A DNA stretch of 64,000 bases from Amaurobius ferox (GCA_951213105.1 OX578152.1:98244568-98308567), one strand, 5' to 3'; shown: positions 30,800 to 43,129, counted from the stretch's first letter. Numbers and translations: made by a program. The notes: generated by a model not told the origin, from the letters alone.

Positions 30800-32579
30800 T
30801 CTACAGTAATAAATAAGACTAATATGAAAAAATATATCTCTAATAAACTTCAAATTGTGATTCCAAAATAAAAAATGATCTACATTGAGAACAAATATTT
30901 TTTCACTCTCTTCTGTAAATATTTATGTTAAAGTTATATTAATATAATAAACAACTATATTAATATTTATATAATATTTAAAATATATCAATAAACAAAA
31001 CTTTTAAACCTTAGAAATTCAAATAATATTTTATAACTATAAATTAGGAAAAAAGTAATTACATATTATTCACTATAATGGGAGAAACTGCTGACACTTA
31101 CCTATGACTTTAAATACATATTTTATTAGCTAACATACATATATATATATATATATATCTCCAGATTTAGCATTTAGTTTTAAAATATAAGCAACATAAA
31201 ACGCAGTGAAATAGTTATGAATATAAATTTCTAAATTTAACTTTTCTATTTTGTGACAGTAACTTTTGCAACATTATTACTTTTACACTAATACTATATT
31301 TCAAAAACTCTTGATACCTACCTATTTAACTTGAACAACATTTTATACTCTAAATCTAGAATTCATAAAAAATGGGAAGAAACATGCCTGTTTAAAAAAT
31401 CTGAAAATTCGCCATTTAAAATTCAAACAAATTTATGCATAATTTTCTGTCGGTCTTTAGATAGGAAAATAACTTAGTAGAAATTTATTAAACATTTTAA
31501 CTTTCTGACTAAATATAAAGCTTTTTAATTTAGTAATGACAATCACCACAATAGTTACACTTCAGTATGCATGCTATATGCTAATACACACCATTTATCG
31601 ATTTATATCTTCATGAAATTTAAATCATTTTTTTCTTCTTGAAATGTAAATTACCTTAACTTGTAATAACGTAATATATGTACAAATTTTAATTATCCAT
31701 AAGTTAGGTTACAACACTAAGTAGAAAATCGTTGTCTTTCTACATGCAATGAAACTATTTAAATTATTAAATCCATCAAAAAATGTAACAGTATTTCTTC
31801 AAATAAGGAAGTAAAATACAAAAACAGGGCTTTTATGAGTTGTAAAAACATTTTATCTTACAAACCTAATTAAGTGACATCAAATTTATATTAAAATGTA
31901 TCATACTGTATATATAGCAATAAATAGCTAGATTTGTATTTTGTCTGAAAAAAGTATATTCAAAATTAGCTCAAATTTTCTGAGTATCTGAGTACCATGT
32001 ATGTTTGTATATTTTAACTAGTACACACCATTAATATTGTGTTGAAATGTGAAGTTATTAAGTTTTTCTTGAAGCAAGTAAATAAAATACAAAAAAGAAG
32101 AGCTTTTTATGAGCATATATAAACTTTATTACAACAAATGTATAAATCCAAGTAGTTGGAGTTAACAAAGTTACAAAAAAATAAAATGTATCTGCCGCAA
32201 AAGCGAGATCCATATTTTGTCTGAAAAGTACCTGCATATCATATGTCACATTCAAACAAAAGTTACCAACCCCCCCCCCCACTTATATCTACTGAATACC
32301 AACCTGATATATATTAAATGATGTACATAAGGTATGGATTATAAATAATATGATAGACATTTTCATTAGATACAAAAACTATTTAATCTGTTAAATCTAA
32401 ATGACACATTAAATACATTGATTGTAATGTAATAAAAAGCATCAATCAATAACTTTTGATTAAAAATAAACATTATTAACTTTCTCGATTTTTTGTTTTC
32501 AAAATATATTTGTTACAAATCTCAATAATTATGCTTTTCAGAAAAATGAATATCACTGTTTTGCAATATATATTTTAAG
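30800..32579. other. Very AT-rich non-coding region
   Basis: No ORF of substance. Loose local repeats are visible: about 31790-31870 resembles 32060-32130 (AAATACAAAAA, GCTTTTATGAG), and 31920-31950 resembles 32210-32235 (TATTTTGTCTGAAAA). A C run lies at 32271-32280. This may be decayed tail of the P-type elements to the right. Confidence 0.35.
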
Positions 32580-33140
32580 TCAGAAAGATCCAAATTACCA
32601 AAATCTTTAAAACAAAAACAAAACAAGTAAATTGGGTAATTTTTTCAACATGGACAAATTTCATTTTATAATCGAAATCATACAAGTTGTATCAGTGATA
32701 AGGCAAAATATGTTTCTTGTAAAAAAATCCACCCTTTGTATTCTTTCGTCCAATATTTTCCTACAAAGCTTATAATAGAAACGAATATATTTGAACTTAC
32801 GCTGATTATCTAATATAAAAGGTTCAAAATCTTATTTACACTTTTGACATGCATTATTTCAACCCATCTAACAATTCAGTCAATAAAGAAGGCTATATTC
32901 TCACAAGGTTCTGCTTTTAGCTGATTTTGATATAACTTTCAATTATATGCTTTTACAGTACTATTATACTAATCCCTTGAAATTTCAAATTTTCTCTTAA
33001 GCATTTATATGGAAGTATTGCATTTTTGATAATATTTTCCCCATATTATTACATTGTTCAGCATAATTATTCCAATAGATTGTTTATGGAATGTAAAAGC
33101 TTTTAAATTTGCCTAATTTGATGTTGAAACTTATTTTATA
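32580..33140 (-). pseudogene. Older P-type transposase remnant
   Basis: The DNA runs parallel to 33920-34260 of the better-preserved transposase: AATCATACAAGTTGTA, AATGTTTCT, AAAAGGTTCA, TTTGACATGCATTATTTCA and TCTAACAATTCAGTCAATAAAG appear in the same order in both. About 33000-33080 also parallels 33160-33260. No open frame survives. It is therefore a second, older copy, or an internal duplication, lying directly downstream on the same strand. Function is lost. Confidence 0.6.
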
Positions 33141-33149
33141 GGTGTTCTT

Positions 33150-33497
33150 TTACTTAGATGCAAGTTTATTAAGTTTTCGATCATCTTTTTTCCTTTTTTC
33201 CATGTTATTGTATTGTTTAGCATAATTATTCAAACAAATGTTACTAAATGTTCTAATAATCTTTGAAACAAAATAATTCGGAGACTGTATACAACAAAAA
33301 CAAATTTCATCAGAATATGCAAGATCGGATTCTTCCAAAGACATAACAGTCATCTTAACTAAAAGCATTACTTGATTTTTACAATTCAGAAATTCACATT
33401 CATGCATATTGGATAGCAACTTGATAAATATTAAATAGCATACTGAAAGAATACTAATTACAGATGCTGATGGAGCTTTTAGTCCACCACGATCCAT
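33150..33497 (-). pseudogene. P-type transposase, C-terminal tail
   Basis: A 115-residue frame beginning DRGGLKAPSASVISILSVC, typical of the end of P-type transposases, where a short conserved stretch precedes a variable tail. It ends in a lysine-rich segment. It follows the 33704-34474 segment after a gap of about 200 bases that would hold the missing zinc-ligand-like region. On its own it has no activity. Confidence 0.6.
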
Positions 33498-33703
33498 TAA
33501 ATGTAAATATTAAAAATTTTGTAGGGATTGTTCATCAAGTATCAAACATTTTGCAGTTATGTATAAAGAAATACATTGATTACAAGATAATTTTAATTTG
33601 AAAACACAATATCCACCTATGTATGTTAAAACTGTTAAATCATTTTTTGATAAATAATCAAAATTCAAGGGATAATCTAATATAGACAGAAAATTTTCTA
33701 CTT

Positions 33704-34474
33704 CTACATCATTACAAAGATTGAAAAGAGAAAAGAATGGGAATAAATTAAATCAGAAATACTAAAATTACCATACTTTTCTGATTTTACACGTAATAAA
33801 CTTTTAACTCTTAATTTCTTCTCAGCTTCTAAAATTTGCTGAAGTGATATATTATAATTTGAACCAGACATTTCACGATACTGACCAAATCTTGCCTCAA
33901 GATTATCGTTTTGAAATTTTCCACATAAAACATAACTAAATTTCAAATCTTTTAATATATATTCTATAATTGAAATCATACAAGTTGTAGTATGGGTTAA
34001 GGTAAAAAATGTTTCTCGCGACAAACCACCCTCTCCATTCTTTTGCTTCATATTTTCCCACTGTTCTAACCATGATACAAATGACTGAAGAAATTTTATC
34101 TTGCGCTGGTAGTCTACTGTAAAAGGTTCAGAATTGGGTAGTCTTAAGCGCCATCCTTTATTTACAGTTTTGATATTCATTATTTCCCACCAACTAACAA
34201 TTCGATCAATAAAGGAGGCTGTATTCTCCCAAAGTTCTGCATTTGTACAGTTTTCCTTTTCAATAAATGTTTTTAATGCTGCAATATTTGACCTATCAAA
34301 GATTTTTAGGGCTAATTTGACATTTTGTTTTTCTAAATTACTTGGGTTTAAAGCCTTAACATTTAATTTTGGGGCAGTTTTCAAAAATGTTCCCAATTCT
34401 TCTTGATAGATATCCTGTAATAAAGAAAATGATGCAGCGGCAGATGGTTTAAAATCTGACAAAACTTGGGTCAT
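33704..34474 (-). pseudogene. P-type transposase, C-terminal catalytic segment
   Basis: 256 residues. NKGWRLRLPNSEPFTVDYQ (about 105-123) and CGKFQNDNLEARFGQYR (184-200) are hallmarks of P-element and THAP9 family transposases. E193 in LEARFGQYR is the likely last catalytic acidic residue. SGSNYNISLQQILEAEKKLR follows. The start at 34474 is simply the first ATG in the open frame; the protein is meant to continue from the upstream ORF, and the junction (34475-34588) contains an extra frame that includes FDSVHLLK, so at least one frameshift or stop separates them. Confidence 0.8.
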
Positions 34475-34588
34475 TTTCTCTAGAATAATTTTTGATGCAT
34501 TCTTCAGGAACAGGAAAAATGAATTTTTTTTTCTGCGTCTTTTTGATTTATCTAATTATTTCGAATTGATTTGAGGAGATGCACTGAA

Positions 34589-35365
34589 TCAAATAAGAAA
34601 AATACTTTTTTTTGACATATTAGCTGGATTTGGAATGGAAATTTTCATGCCATTACCACCAGATAACTTTACAAACATATTTCTATTGATACGATTATTA
34701 TCAGAAATAATACTGAACACAGTAAACCCTACATTTTCTAAAATTTTAACTGTCATGCTACATAACTCATCAGCTGTTAACTTAAACACTGGTACTAATG
34801 CAATAATTTCTTTAGCAGGGGAAAATATGGAGGAAAACATAAAAGCCTGAACAGTTTTTGCTTGGTTATTTGAATTTTCAGTAAACCCAATCAAAGTTTG
34901 ATTTTTGAATGTAACACAGGATTTTATGTACATTTCATCAATAAGAACATTCACAATTCTTTCATTTTCAGATAAAGTATTACACCTACCTTTCAAATAA
35001 TTAAAATTTTCAGCATTATAAACACCAGCTTTTACCTGTAAATTGCCAGAGAGGCGTTTAAGATGGCGAAGACATGGCAATTGTATAATTTTTGTATTAT
35101 ATAAATATGTATATGCTGAGGAAGATTTAATGTACACACAATATGCAAAAATTAACAAATCTGTAGAGTATTTCCTACCATGTATAGGCTTGTCAATAAG
35201 TGTTAATTGTTCCAATAAAAACTTAGCACATTCAGATTTTTCACTATTGCAGTCATTTTGTAAATATGCACGGAAGTAATCCAAGGAATTTTCAATATTT
35301 GATTTCAAAAGATTTCTGTTCTTATTATTGTTATAACACTTTATAAGATTTAGAGTGTTTTCCAT
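34589..35365 (-). pseudogene. P-type transposase, RNase H-like core
   Basis: 258 residues. LIDEMYIKS (D143) and IISDNNRINRNMF (D222) match the first two catalytic positions of the RNase H-like domain of P-element transposases; QAKTVQAFMFSSIFSPAKEI lies between. The frame ends right after KKSIFLI in a T-rich run near 34600, and the expected continuation (FDSVHLLK) lies in the next frame, so a one-base slip in the homopolymer is likely. It overlaps the upstream ORF by 16 bases in another frame, marking another shift. Confidence 0.8.
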
Positions 35366-35814
35366 GATGTCAGGCAGTTTGAAATGCTCAGAACCTTGCA
35401 GAAAGCCTCATCTGCAAACACTTTATCTCCAACAGAGAAGGTCATTAAAAGATTTTCATTAACTCTTAGACTCTTATCTAACTTTAAATCAGAATGACAT
35501 GATATAAATAAAAATGCTATACAATTATCACACCGATGAAGAGTTATTGCTTGTTCACTAATAAATCTAATAAGACGTGGTGGAGTTAATAGTTCATTCT
35601 GTAATGTACGAAGCGAATCTATTTTGTCTTTATCAAGCCAATCATTTATATATGCATCATCTAACTTTTGCATTTTCTTCAACCGCTCTAATGTGGCTGT
35701 CCGCTGTTGAGGAGGTTTATTTAAGTACTCCGGGAATCCTTGAAACAAACACAGATAAGCGGAGTTTGTAAGTTTGGGTATTGTTCTTGGAATGTTGTCA
35801 GTGTATCTGATCAA
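35350..35814 (-). pseudogene. P-type transposase, N-terminal helical region
   Basis: 154 residues with LQNELLTPPRLIRFISEQ, a heptad-like hydrophobic pattern and no catalytic residues. Position between the THAP finger and the RNase H core fits the helical/coiled-coil linker of P-type transposases. Identification depends mainly on context. Confidence 0.6.
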
Positions 35815-35820
35815 ATAATG

Positions 35821-36081
35821 TCATTTTCCATGAAATGTTTTGCACACACAACTGATCCCGGTCACACACTTAGCTACAGTAAACCTTCGGGTCTGTCGTG
35901 TGGTCTGGGTTTTCAACACTTCAGCACACACAACTGAATCCTTTTTTATGTCAAATTTTCGTGGAATTTTTCTTATCCACAAGTCTCTGATTCTTTCATC
36001 CTTAAGAAATCGGAAGCAGGTAACATACTCTTTACCGGGCCTGTTAGAAGTACAGTTTGGTGCACAACTATACCTAGGCAT
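35821..36081 (-). pseudogene. THAP-type DNA-binding domain, damaged
   Basis: The protein starts MPRYSCAPNCTSN, giving the first two zinc cysteines (C6, C10), and continues FRFLKDERIRDLWIRKIPR and SVVCAE, where a C2CH finger should read C-x2-H followed by F. Here the histidine is missing: the frame goes to VLKTQ, and a nearby frame change around 35920-35930 probably explains this. THAP domains bind the transposon ends. The start ATG at 36079-36081 fits the usual M-P/V-x-C beginning of THAP proteins. Confidence 0.7.
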
Positions 36082-38405
36082 GATATCTAAAAATAATAAA
36101 TATTAAAAATTAGATAATTGACAACCGTATAGAAAAATAACTATATACAATGAAAAAGTTTATTTTTTATAATTGAAATATGAACAATATTTTACATTAT
36201 AAGGATATAATTTAACATTTAAATTTTACTTCCTGTGCTAATTTTTTAGATACAAAAATTTTGAACTTTAAAAATTAACGTGTTTTGAATTTCATCAGAA
36301 ATATAAATTTACGCTTTTTAAATTTTCATATCATAAATTTGTACATGACAATACACATAACACTGTATTGATTAAAATATTTTTAAGGTCTAAATATCGG
36401 TTGTTAAATTGCAAACAATGTTTGAAAAAAAATGTTCAAGACTCTAAAATGTAAATAATTTTAAGTTAAGCATCGAATAAATTTTAAACACAATAAATGC
36501 ATTTTATAGTAGTTAATTACATAACGTGAACTATGAAGAATGATAATAATTGAAAGTAAACTAGTCCATATGTTAATGGTTGATAAAAATGGTTGATAAA
36601 ATAAATATAGTATTTGCTGTATAGAATGTGTCGAGTATCAAAAAACTAATTTGCAGCCATTCAACAATTAGTTCAAATTACAACGTAGTATATATGTATT
36701 ATATATTTATATAATTACCTTTATATATGGTTAAATACCGTCTATAAAATAATCCGAAACCCATAATTGGGCAAAAAATCAGCCCAAATTAAAATTTTAG
36801 AGATTTCAATGCAAAATTGATCTAAAATATCCATGTAATGTAAAGCAGACGAGTTGCCAAGCAGTAAACAAACCGACGTAACCCTAACTGCAATGTTGCA
36901 AAATACACAATTGTATATTTCTCGCCAAAAATGTGATAAAAATACAGTACTTTCACTCGCAGTTTTTCATTTAGCCCAACTTCTTAAATTGTCAGACAAC
37001 CCTATCACCAACTTCTTTGCTAGAAAATTGGTGGAAAAGTTGTCTGAACTAGTTGGTTGTCCCAAAAGTTCTTGAATGTGATATGGGCTTAGAGACATGA
37101 GTAACTATAATTTGCTATTTATTGCCATATGTCTGCTGACTTCTAAAAAATGTTCGAATGAGCGAATTCCATTCAATGACGTGTTTGCAAATTCGCCAGT
37201 TCCATTTTCTGTTATGTACAGTCGCATGCAAAATTTAATCTCGCACGTCATAGACCTCGATTGTATGGAGTGGGAAGTAAGAAAAATTTATCCAGAATAC
37301 AAGTTGTTGTTTTGGGTAACAAGCAACTTTAAATGACGTGTTTCTAATTTTGTCATCTTTATTTTCTGTTATGTACAGTCGCCAGCTGAATGGAAAATTT
37401 TACTTTACTCTGCACATGCCATAGACTCTCGCTTGTCTTGGGTGACTTACAATACAAAGCTCATCAATAAATAAGTTATTCAGGCAATATTAAAAATGAA
37501 TTAAAAGTATTTTTCTTCAGAAGATATAAGGTAATTCATACAGAAATTGAAACATTCAGTACCACGCATGCGAGAAACATCACACAGTTATATATCAACA
37601 GATAATTTTCTCAAAATAAAATAAAAAATGCTATGAAATTTAAATTTACAGTTTAGACTTTTGAGTAATAGTTCGGCAGCCCTGGATACTCAAGTGGGCA
37701 CCGTAGTTAAATGAAGAATGGTAAAATATTATGTTATAACTAATAAACACAGCACAAAAGTAATTTTTAACAAAAGCCTGACAATTCAACAATAAATACA
37801 AACATCAATATGAAAATTTAAGTGTGAATGCATTATGCAATGATCACAGATACCCCCCCCCCATGCTTTATTTCTTAAACAATTATACAAAGGCATATTG
37901 CGCATATTTCATTTGGAATACAGTTTCTATGTTCTATGATTTATCAAGGCTATTTCGATAATTCTATGATTTAGCAAGGCTGCAATTTGATTCATTGATA
38001 CTTTAGATTAACTTAAAATAACATACCATGGTGTAAGGAGTAATTTGTAACAGATTTTGTCTTTCTAACGTCTGAAAAATGTACGATTCACGATCTCAAC
38101 AAAAAAGGCAAATATTTACATCACAAAAGTCTGTAATAAAATTATGCTTAAAATGCAAGGTTCAGTGATGAATAACAAGTCATTCAGGTAATATTAAACA
38201 TGAATTAAGAGTGCTTTTCTCAAGATATAAGACTATTCGTACAGATATAGCAACATTCGGCGCTACACGTGCTATGTGTTACAAGAATGTTCAAATTGCA
38301 TGCATAAAATAAGACAAAATAAAAAATAACTCACCATTTATGAAGTCCTGTTTCCACTAGACACAATAATCCTCGTGGGCACGTAATCAAATTATTTTTT
38401 TTTAT
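36082..38405. other. AT-rich region with local duplications
   Basis: No gene recognised; ORFs at 36854-37075 and 37097-37336 are unassigned. Two local duplications are visible: 37185-37260 against 37340-37430 (TTTTCTGTTATGTACAGTCGC shared) and 37470-37640 against 38160-38330 (TTATTCAGGCAATATTAAA against TCATTCAGGTAATATTAAA). A C run lies at 37853-37862. Confidence 0.45.
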
Positions 38406-40130
38406 TCAAAAATATGAATTTTTGAAAGTCACTTCTATAACTTCAATACACTTGCGTACACTCAGAGTGATTGCAGATCCCCCCGCGGCTGACGTCACGT
38501 ATCCCATGATTCCTAGATGTCCGAGCCTTGTTTTAGATAGCCTTGTCTCAACCCAGATGCGCTCAATAGACGAGAGATCTGGGGATCTGGCTGGCCAAGG
38601 AAGTGTGTCGTAAGCACGTAGACAATCAATAGAGAGACGTCCCGTGTGTGGCCTGGCATTATCTTGCTGAAAAGTTAGCCCTGGATGCCCTGAAAGGAAT
38701 GGCAATACAACGGGTCTTAAAATGTTGCCGCTGTGCTGTGATGGTGCCACAGAGGACTATCAAAGGGGTCTGGCAATCAAACGAAATGGCACCCCAAACT
38801 ATAACTCCCTGTCGTCGGGCCGTGTGGCGTGTGACAGTAAGAGCAGGATCCTGACGATGTCCTGACTGTCTCCAGACTCGTCTGCGCTGGTCATCGGGAC
38901 TCAGTGCAAAACGATACTCATCACTGAAGACAATTCGTATCCAATCCGAACAATTCCATGTTGATCGGGCCCGACATCATTGCGATCGATGTTGACGGTG
39001 CATACTGGTCAGTGGTAGGCGGCATAATGGAACCCGCGAGTATAGATTCCGTTCGCGTAGTCTTCTATTAAGGGTGAGCGTCAGTAAATTTTCTGCCCTA
39101 TCCGCGCTTTGTTAACTTTCGCGGCACACATATTTCGCCGAAATTCTGCTCAAACAGTTGCGAAATATTTTTTTATAGATAAAATGCTATGCTTAGATTA
39201 TATTAAAACTAAATTTAATACACAATAAAGCATAGAATATATATTTTATTTTAATTTAAAATATTTTTGGTGCTGCCATCTGTTGTCGTAATTTAATTCA
39301 TACCGACTATTTTTATTTTTTAATGAACATTTTTAAATGTCTATTCCTTATACGCTATTAAATACAACAACAGATCATATATAATGCCGTAATCACGGAA
39401 ACGTAATTGAACTTGGACTTGAAGACAAAGGAACTTGAAGACAAAACTGCAGTCCTCAGTGATGTACATTCAGATCCCTTATCAAATTTATAGAATGATA
39501 AATGACCTTTCCATGATTGTGGCATTATTATATATAATCTGTTGTTGTATTTAACACTGTATTAGAAGGAATAGATATTTAAAAATGTTCATTAAAAAAT
39601 AAAAATAATCGGTATGAATTAAATTACGACAACAGATGGCAGCACTAAAAATATTTTGGATTAAAATAAAAAATATATTCTATGTTTTTTGGGGCATTAA
39701 ATTTAGTTTTAATATAATCTAAGCATTGCATTTTATCTTTCAGAAAATATTTCGCATCTGTTTGAGCAGAATTTCGGCGAAATATGTGTGCCGCGAAAGT
39801 TAACAAAGCGCGGATAGGGCAGAAAATTTACTGACGCTCACCCTTAATGGTCCGGGTGATCACTTCCGTATATGTTACACGTTTTATGGTTGATAACGAC
39901 GAATCTCGTGCTGTCACAGTTGCTTTAACAATAATTCTATCTTCCCGTTCTATTGTCGCTGTAGGCCGTCCGTTGCCTGCTGTAATTTGTCATTCCGCTG
40001 TAATCTATCCGCACGCCCTCTTGCAAACTCCTTCATTTGCTCGTAGTGGCCGCGAATTCGCCGGAGAGGCATTGTTACAATTAAGGTACGTAAACGCAAT
40101 CGAAATCCACTGCACGTTTTGTTACTGAAA
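38406..40130 (-). pseudogene. Tc1-like transposase, split by a foldback element
   Basis: Read on the minus strand. The C-terminal frame (38406-38750) has TFQQDNARPHTGRLS and LPWPARSPDLSSIERIW, the second catalytic D and the region of the third acidic residue of the DDE transposase of Tc1 type. Upstream (38751-39060) another frame has the FSDEYRFAL-type segment, so frameshifts are present. The gene is interrupted at TTAA by the 39072-39843 element and resumes at about 39848 toward the N-terminus near 40130. No clear terminal repeats were found. Non-functional. Confidence 0.75.
39072..39843 (-). mobile_element. Long-TIR foldback element, copy C (TTAA)
   Basis: The cleanest copy: GGGTGAGCGTCAGTAAATTT at the left, its complement at the right, TTAA at 39068-39071 and 39844-39847. 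Relative to copies A and B its unique centre (TTGAACTTGGACTTGAAGAC) is inverted, so orientation is reversed. Arms of about 330 bp mean that any transcript through it could fold into long double-stranded RNA. It sits inside a Tc1-like pseudogene and is thus younger. Confidence 0.88.
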
Positions 40131-41399
40131 GCGAGGTGTCCTTATATACACCACCATGTTGCTCATTTTCAATGCGCTATAGTTCCGACTATTCATTCAT
40201 TGCCTGCGAATTTTTGATCATTTTCATATTCGGTGGAAGGGTGTTTGCATGTTCAGTTTTTTTCTTGTAAAATTTGAAAGAAAACATGAATTCTGGTATG
40301 AGAAAGACAATTTGAACCAAGCTCTAATTTATTTATTTTTTTTTACGATCATCACAGTTTCAATGCCACATACAATTCGTAGATTTCATAAAACTATAGT
40401 AAGAAAGTATAGTAAGTACTATACTTTATATATAGTAAGTACTATACTAAGAACTATAGTATAGTAAGTACTGTCTTAGAATAAAAATACACATACTGAA
40501 TGGACAAATAAAGTACAGAATCTACCTTTCCAAACGTAACTAATAGAATGGATTCAATGATCCACGTACAACTACAGACAATTCACTATGAAACTTCATG
40601 ATAAAACTAAAACCAACAAAACCATAACATTTTATTTTGTAACCTGTTATGAAACAGGGTTGCGATCAGTTCCAGATTAATAAAATTATTTCCTCAAATC
40701 TCAATTTATTTGGATGTCAGCCAGTTACTGGCCCCTAAAGCATTTCAATTATTGTTATTCATAATTATTTATAAAAAAAATGTCATCATTCAAATAAAAA
40801 CAACTACAACTTCTTGATATGTAAGAAACAGAATGTATGCACCTGATTAATTGAACCATTTTCAGACTAAGATAGATCTGTTTCGATCTTCTTCTTCTTT
40901 ATATACTATGACGTTCAATGCTCTATATTTTAGAAATTCTCTCCATCAAAGATGCATTGGAATACATCATTTTAGGTAGATTCCGACAAGGCACGTTTCT
41001 GTTGGGTCGTTAAATCAATCACCCCCGCGAGCTGTGGAATTAAGAGCAAACATGTATGGATTGTCCTACTTGAAGATTGCTGATAGAGTGATATTATATG
41101 CCATTTTTGAATAATCCTTGTTTAAGGAAATTCAAAACGGTGGCTAAGAGTAAAATAAAGTTGCGCAATTGAAGATTCAAGACATTCCTGTTTTTTGACG
41201 GAGTTATCATCTTCCTTAATGCGAAATTTTAGAGTATGTTCTTATATGAAATTTTAGAGTGTCTTTAGACCAGAAATTTTAGACCAGAAATACACATCGA
41301 TCTATGCGTTAGATTTTTTAAAGTCTTTCATATTCAGATAAATTCTAGTAATTTAGTTAAAGACTTGTCCAGTATACTATTTTTACCCGATCTAGCTTA
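40131..41399. other. Non-coding with repeat E copy 2
   Basis: 40370-40470 is made of AGTATAGTAAGTACTATACT-type short palindromes. 40800-41120 matches repeat family E (27840-28145, 47780-48040), including AAATCAATCACCCCCGCGAGCTGT against ACATCAATCACGCCCGCGAGCTGT near 47940. No gene recognised. Confidence 0.45.
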
Positions 41400-41960
41400 A
41401 TGCCCTGGAATGATACTACTACGAATGTATAAAATGCCTCACAGCTCTTTGATACCCCACAAGAAGAAAGCACTTTTACAGGCAACCATTGAGGGGGTAA
41501 CTGTGCCTTAGCAACATTTGCATAACCTGGGTGCCAGATTTGGCGAAATATCGCAAATTTGACAGCTTTGGGGAGTTTCCGAATCCTGTGAAAATTTTCC
41601 ATTAGTTTCATTCATACGCCCTCCGTCTAGAAATTTCTATGGAGAGTACATAAGGGAGTCATCATTCATTTGGATAGAGTTGGCGTATACGAATCAAATT
41701 GAATTGCGTGATACATCAGTGTTCTGAACTTTGTGAATTAGTTAAGAATGTAATTGCTATTTTATGTATTTGACAGTTGTGATCTTGTAAGATAGTTGTC
41801 GATCACAACTGTCAGATACATAAAATAGCATATATACGCTGTATATTGTTTCTGTTGTCCAAATTTTTCCTTCCAAATTTTTCTTCTGTTAATGCCTGTT
41901 CCGAGAATAAGGCATGACCGATCTCTGTATACAACACAAATAAAATTGATCGATTAAGAT
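41400..41960 (+). repeat. Worn LTR-like block with 30 bp hairpin
   Basis: Follows the order of the solo-LTR candidate at 50215-50757 (GGAGTCATCATTCATTTGGA near 41656 against GGAGTCATCGTTCATTTGGA near 50453; TGTAATTGCTATTTTA; CTGACAGTTGT). It also contains a strong inverted repeat, arms 41755-41784 and 41801-41830, 30 bases with one G-T pair and a 16-base loop. Confidence 0.45.
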
Positions 41961-42233
41961 GTCACGGAAAATCCGAATGACCCACAGATACAAAATTTTG
42001 CTTCAAAAATACTTCTCCACAATTCAAGGTATATATATCATAGAGATTCTTTATTCGATTTATGTTTTATTTATTTACTTAATATTGAACTTGAATTTTT
42101 CGCAAATATTACACCAGTCAATTCATATAGCGATCTAAAGAATTACTGGTGAATTTCAGTCTCACCGTCACTGTAAAGTCCGTAAATCGTCCTTTTAATA
42201 CATTTCGATTTGCATCTGTAACACATTTTCTTG

Positions 42234-42515
42234 GGGGGCGCGGTAGCCCATTGGTTAGCGCGCTGGAGTTGCACTCGGTAGGCCCGGGTTCGATTCCAGC
42301 CACTGCCAAAACTGCCGCCGTGTTCATGCGTAGTACGATCACGCTAAACATGTGGGTCCGAAAGCCCTTCCGAGAGGTTGGTGGTAGGGGAAGGAGGGTA
42401 CGGTCCCTGTGGATGCCTCCCCCACTGGGTTCCGGTCTAAATTGGGTGGCACTTCCCGACCGTCCAAACAGTTACCTTACACCTTTCTGGTAGGTCGGAC
42501 GGTCTGGATTTCAAC
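42234..42515 (+). mobile_element. tRNA-derived SINE, full length
   Basis: Same family as 17661-17944, with A box TGGTTAGCGCGCTGG and B box GGTTCGATTCC, flanked by exact AACACATTTTCTTG (42220-42233, 42516-42529). The tail is only TTCAAC before the duplication. About 282 bp. Confidence 0.92.
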
Positions 42516-42662
42516 AACACATTTTCTTGATTTTTACGAACAGACCTTTTTCTAACAAAATGAGCAAAATGGATTTTTATATTTCAACATAGCCTAAACA
42601 GCCGATCGTGCTATTGTAAAGTTTAACAGTCATAAGCCTGCAAGTTTCACCCCTCTGATTAA

Positions 42663-42860
42663 GATGGCAATATTAAGATGGCAATTTCTGAAATCTCCAA
42701 TAAATTTGATTATTATTCTCTTGCCGCTGATGAATCACTAGATTTAACATCCAATACCCAAATGGTTATATTTGTTCGTGGCATCATATTAGATTCGAAA
42801 TTCATGAAAATCTTTTATAATTATGTCCATTATAAAGATATACACATCCATAGGCGTCCC
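42663..42860 (+). pseudogene. hAT transposase fragment
   Basis: The frame from 42678 reads YYSLAADESLDLTSNTQMV then IFVRGIILDSKF, resembling the conserved DES-D...Q..IFIRG block of hAT-type (GTF2IRD2/ZBED-like) transposases, with the D of ADES as a likely catalytic aspartate. It stops matching after about YVHYKD, where different sequence (CATAGGCGTCCCCGAGGGCC) begins. No dimerisation domain is present. A short relative (FMKNFYNCIHCKDIQ) is at 44041-44095. Confidence 0.6.
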
Positions 42861-43129
42861 CGAGGGCCAAGCAGCCCAAGCGACCACTTGGGACCTCACG
42901 TTTGCAGAGAGCCTCAAAATTTTGTACATTATCTTTTGAGAACCTCTCTTGCACTTTTTTTAAGGGATTGATTAGTTCATTACAGTTAACTCAAAGTTTT
43001 CTTGTATTCAATATGATTTTCTGCTTTTTTTTATTAGTTATTTGTGTAACAGTTTACAGTTGTCTTTCAACGTTTTGGTTGCGACATTTTTATCGGATTG
43101 TTGTTGAAAATTGTAAAATCATAATACTA

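Larger units (their letters stand above)
33150..36081 (-). mobile_element. THAP/P-element-like transposon body, broken
   Basis: Five collinear minus-strand ORFs, read from 36081 down to 33150, carry in order a THAP-type zinc finger, a helical region, the first two catalytic acidic residues of an RNase H-like fold, the C-terminal part with the last catalytic residue, and a tail. This is the architecture of P-element/THAP9-type transposases. The breaks between ORFs are frameshifts and stops; introns cannot be excluded for some joins. I could not find terminal inverted repeats, so only the coding body is bounded. Confidence 0.8.

Noticed and set aside
36854..37336. Two adjacent plus-strand ORFs as an unknown gene
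   Set aside because: The second overlaps a local tandem duplication, neither has a domain, and the region is AT-rich non-coding in character.
38340..40230. Terminal inverted repeats of the Tc1-like element
   Set aside because: AAATATGAATTTTTGA on the left and its loose counterpart on the right do not pair consistently enough to claim ends.
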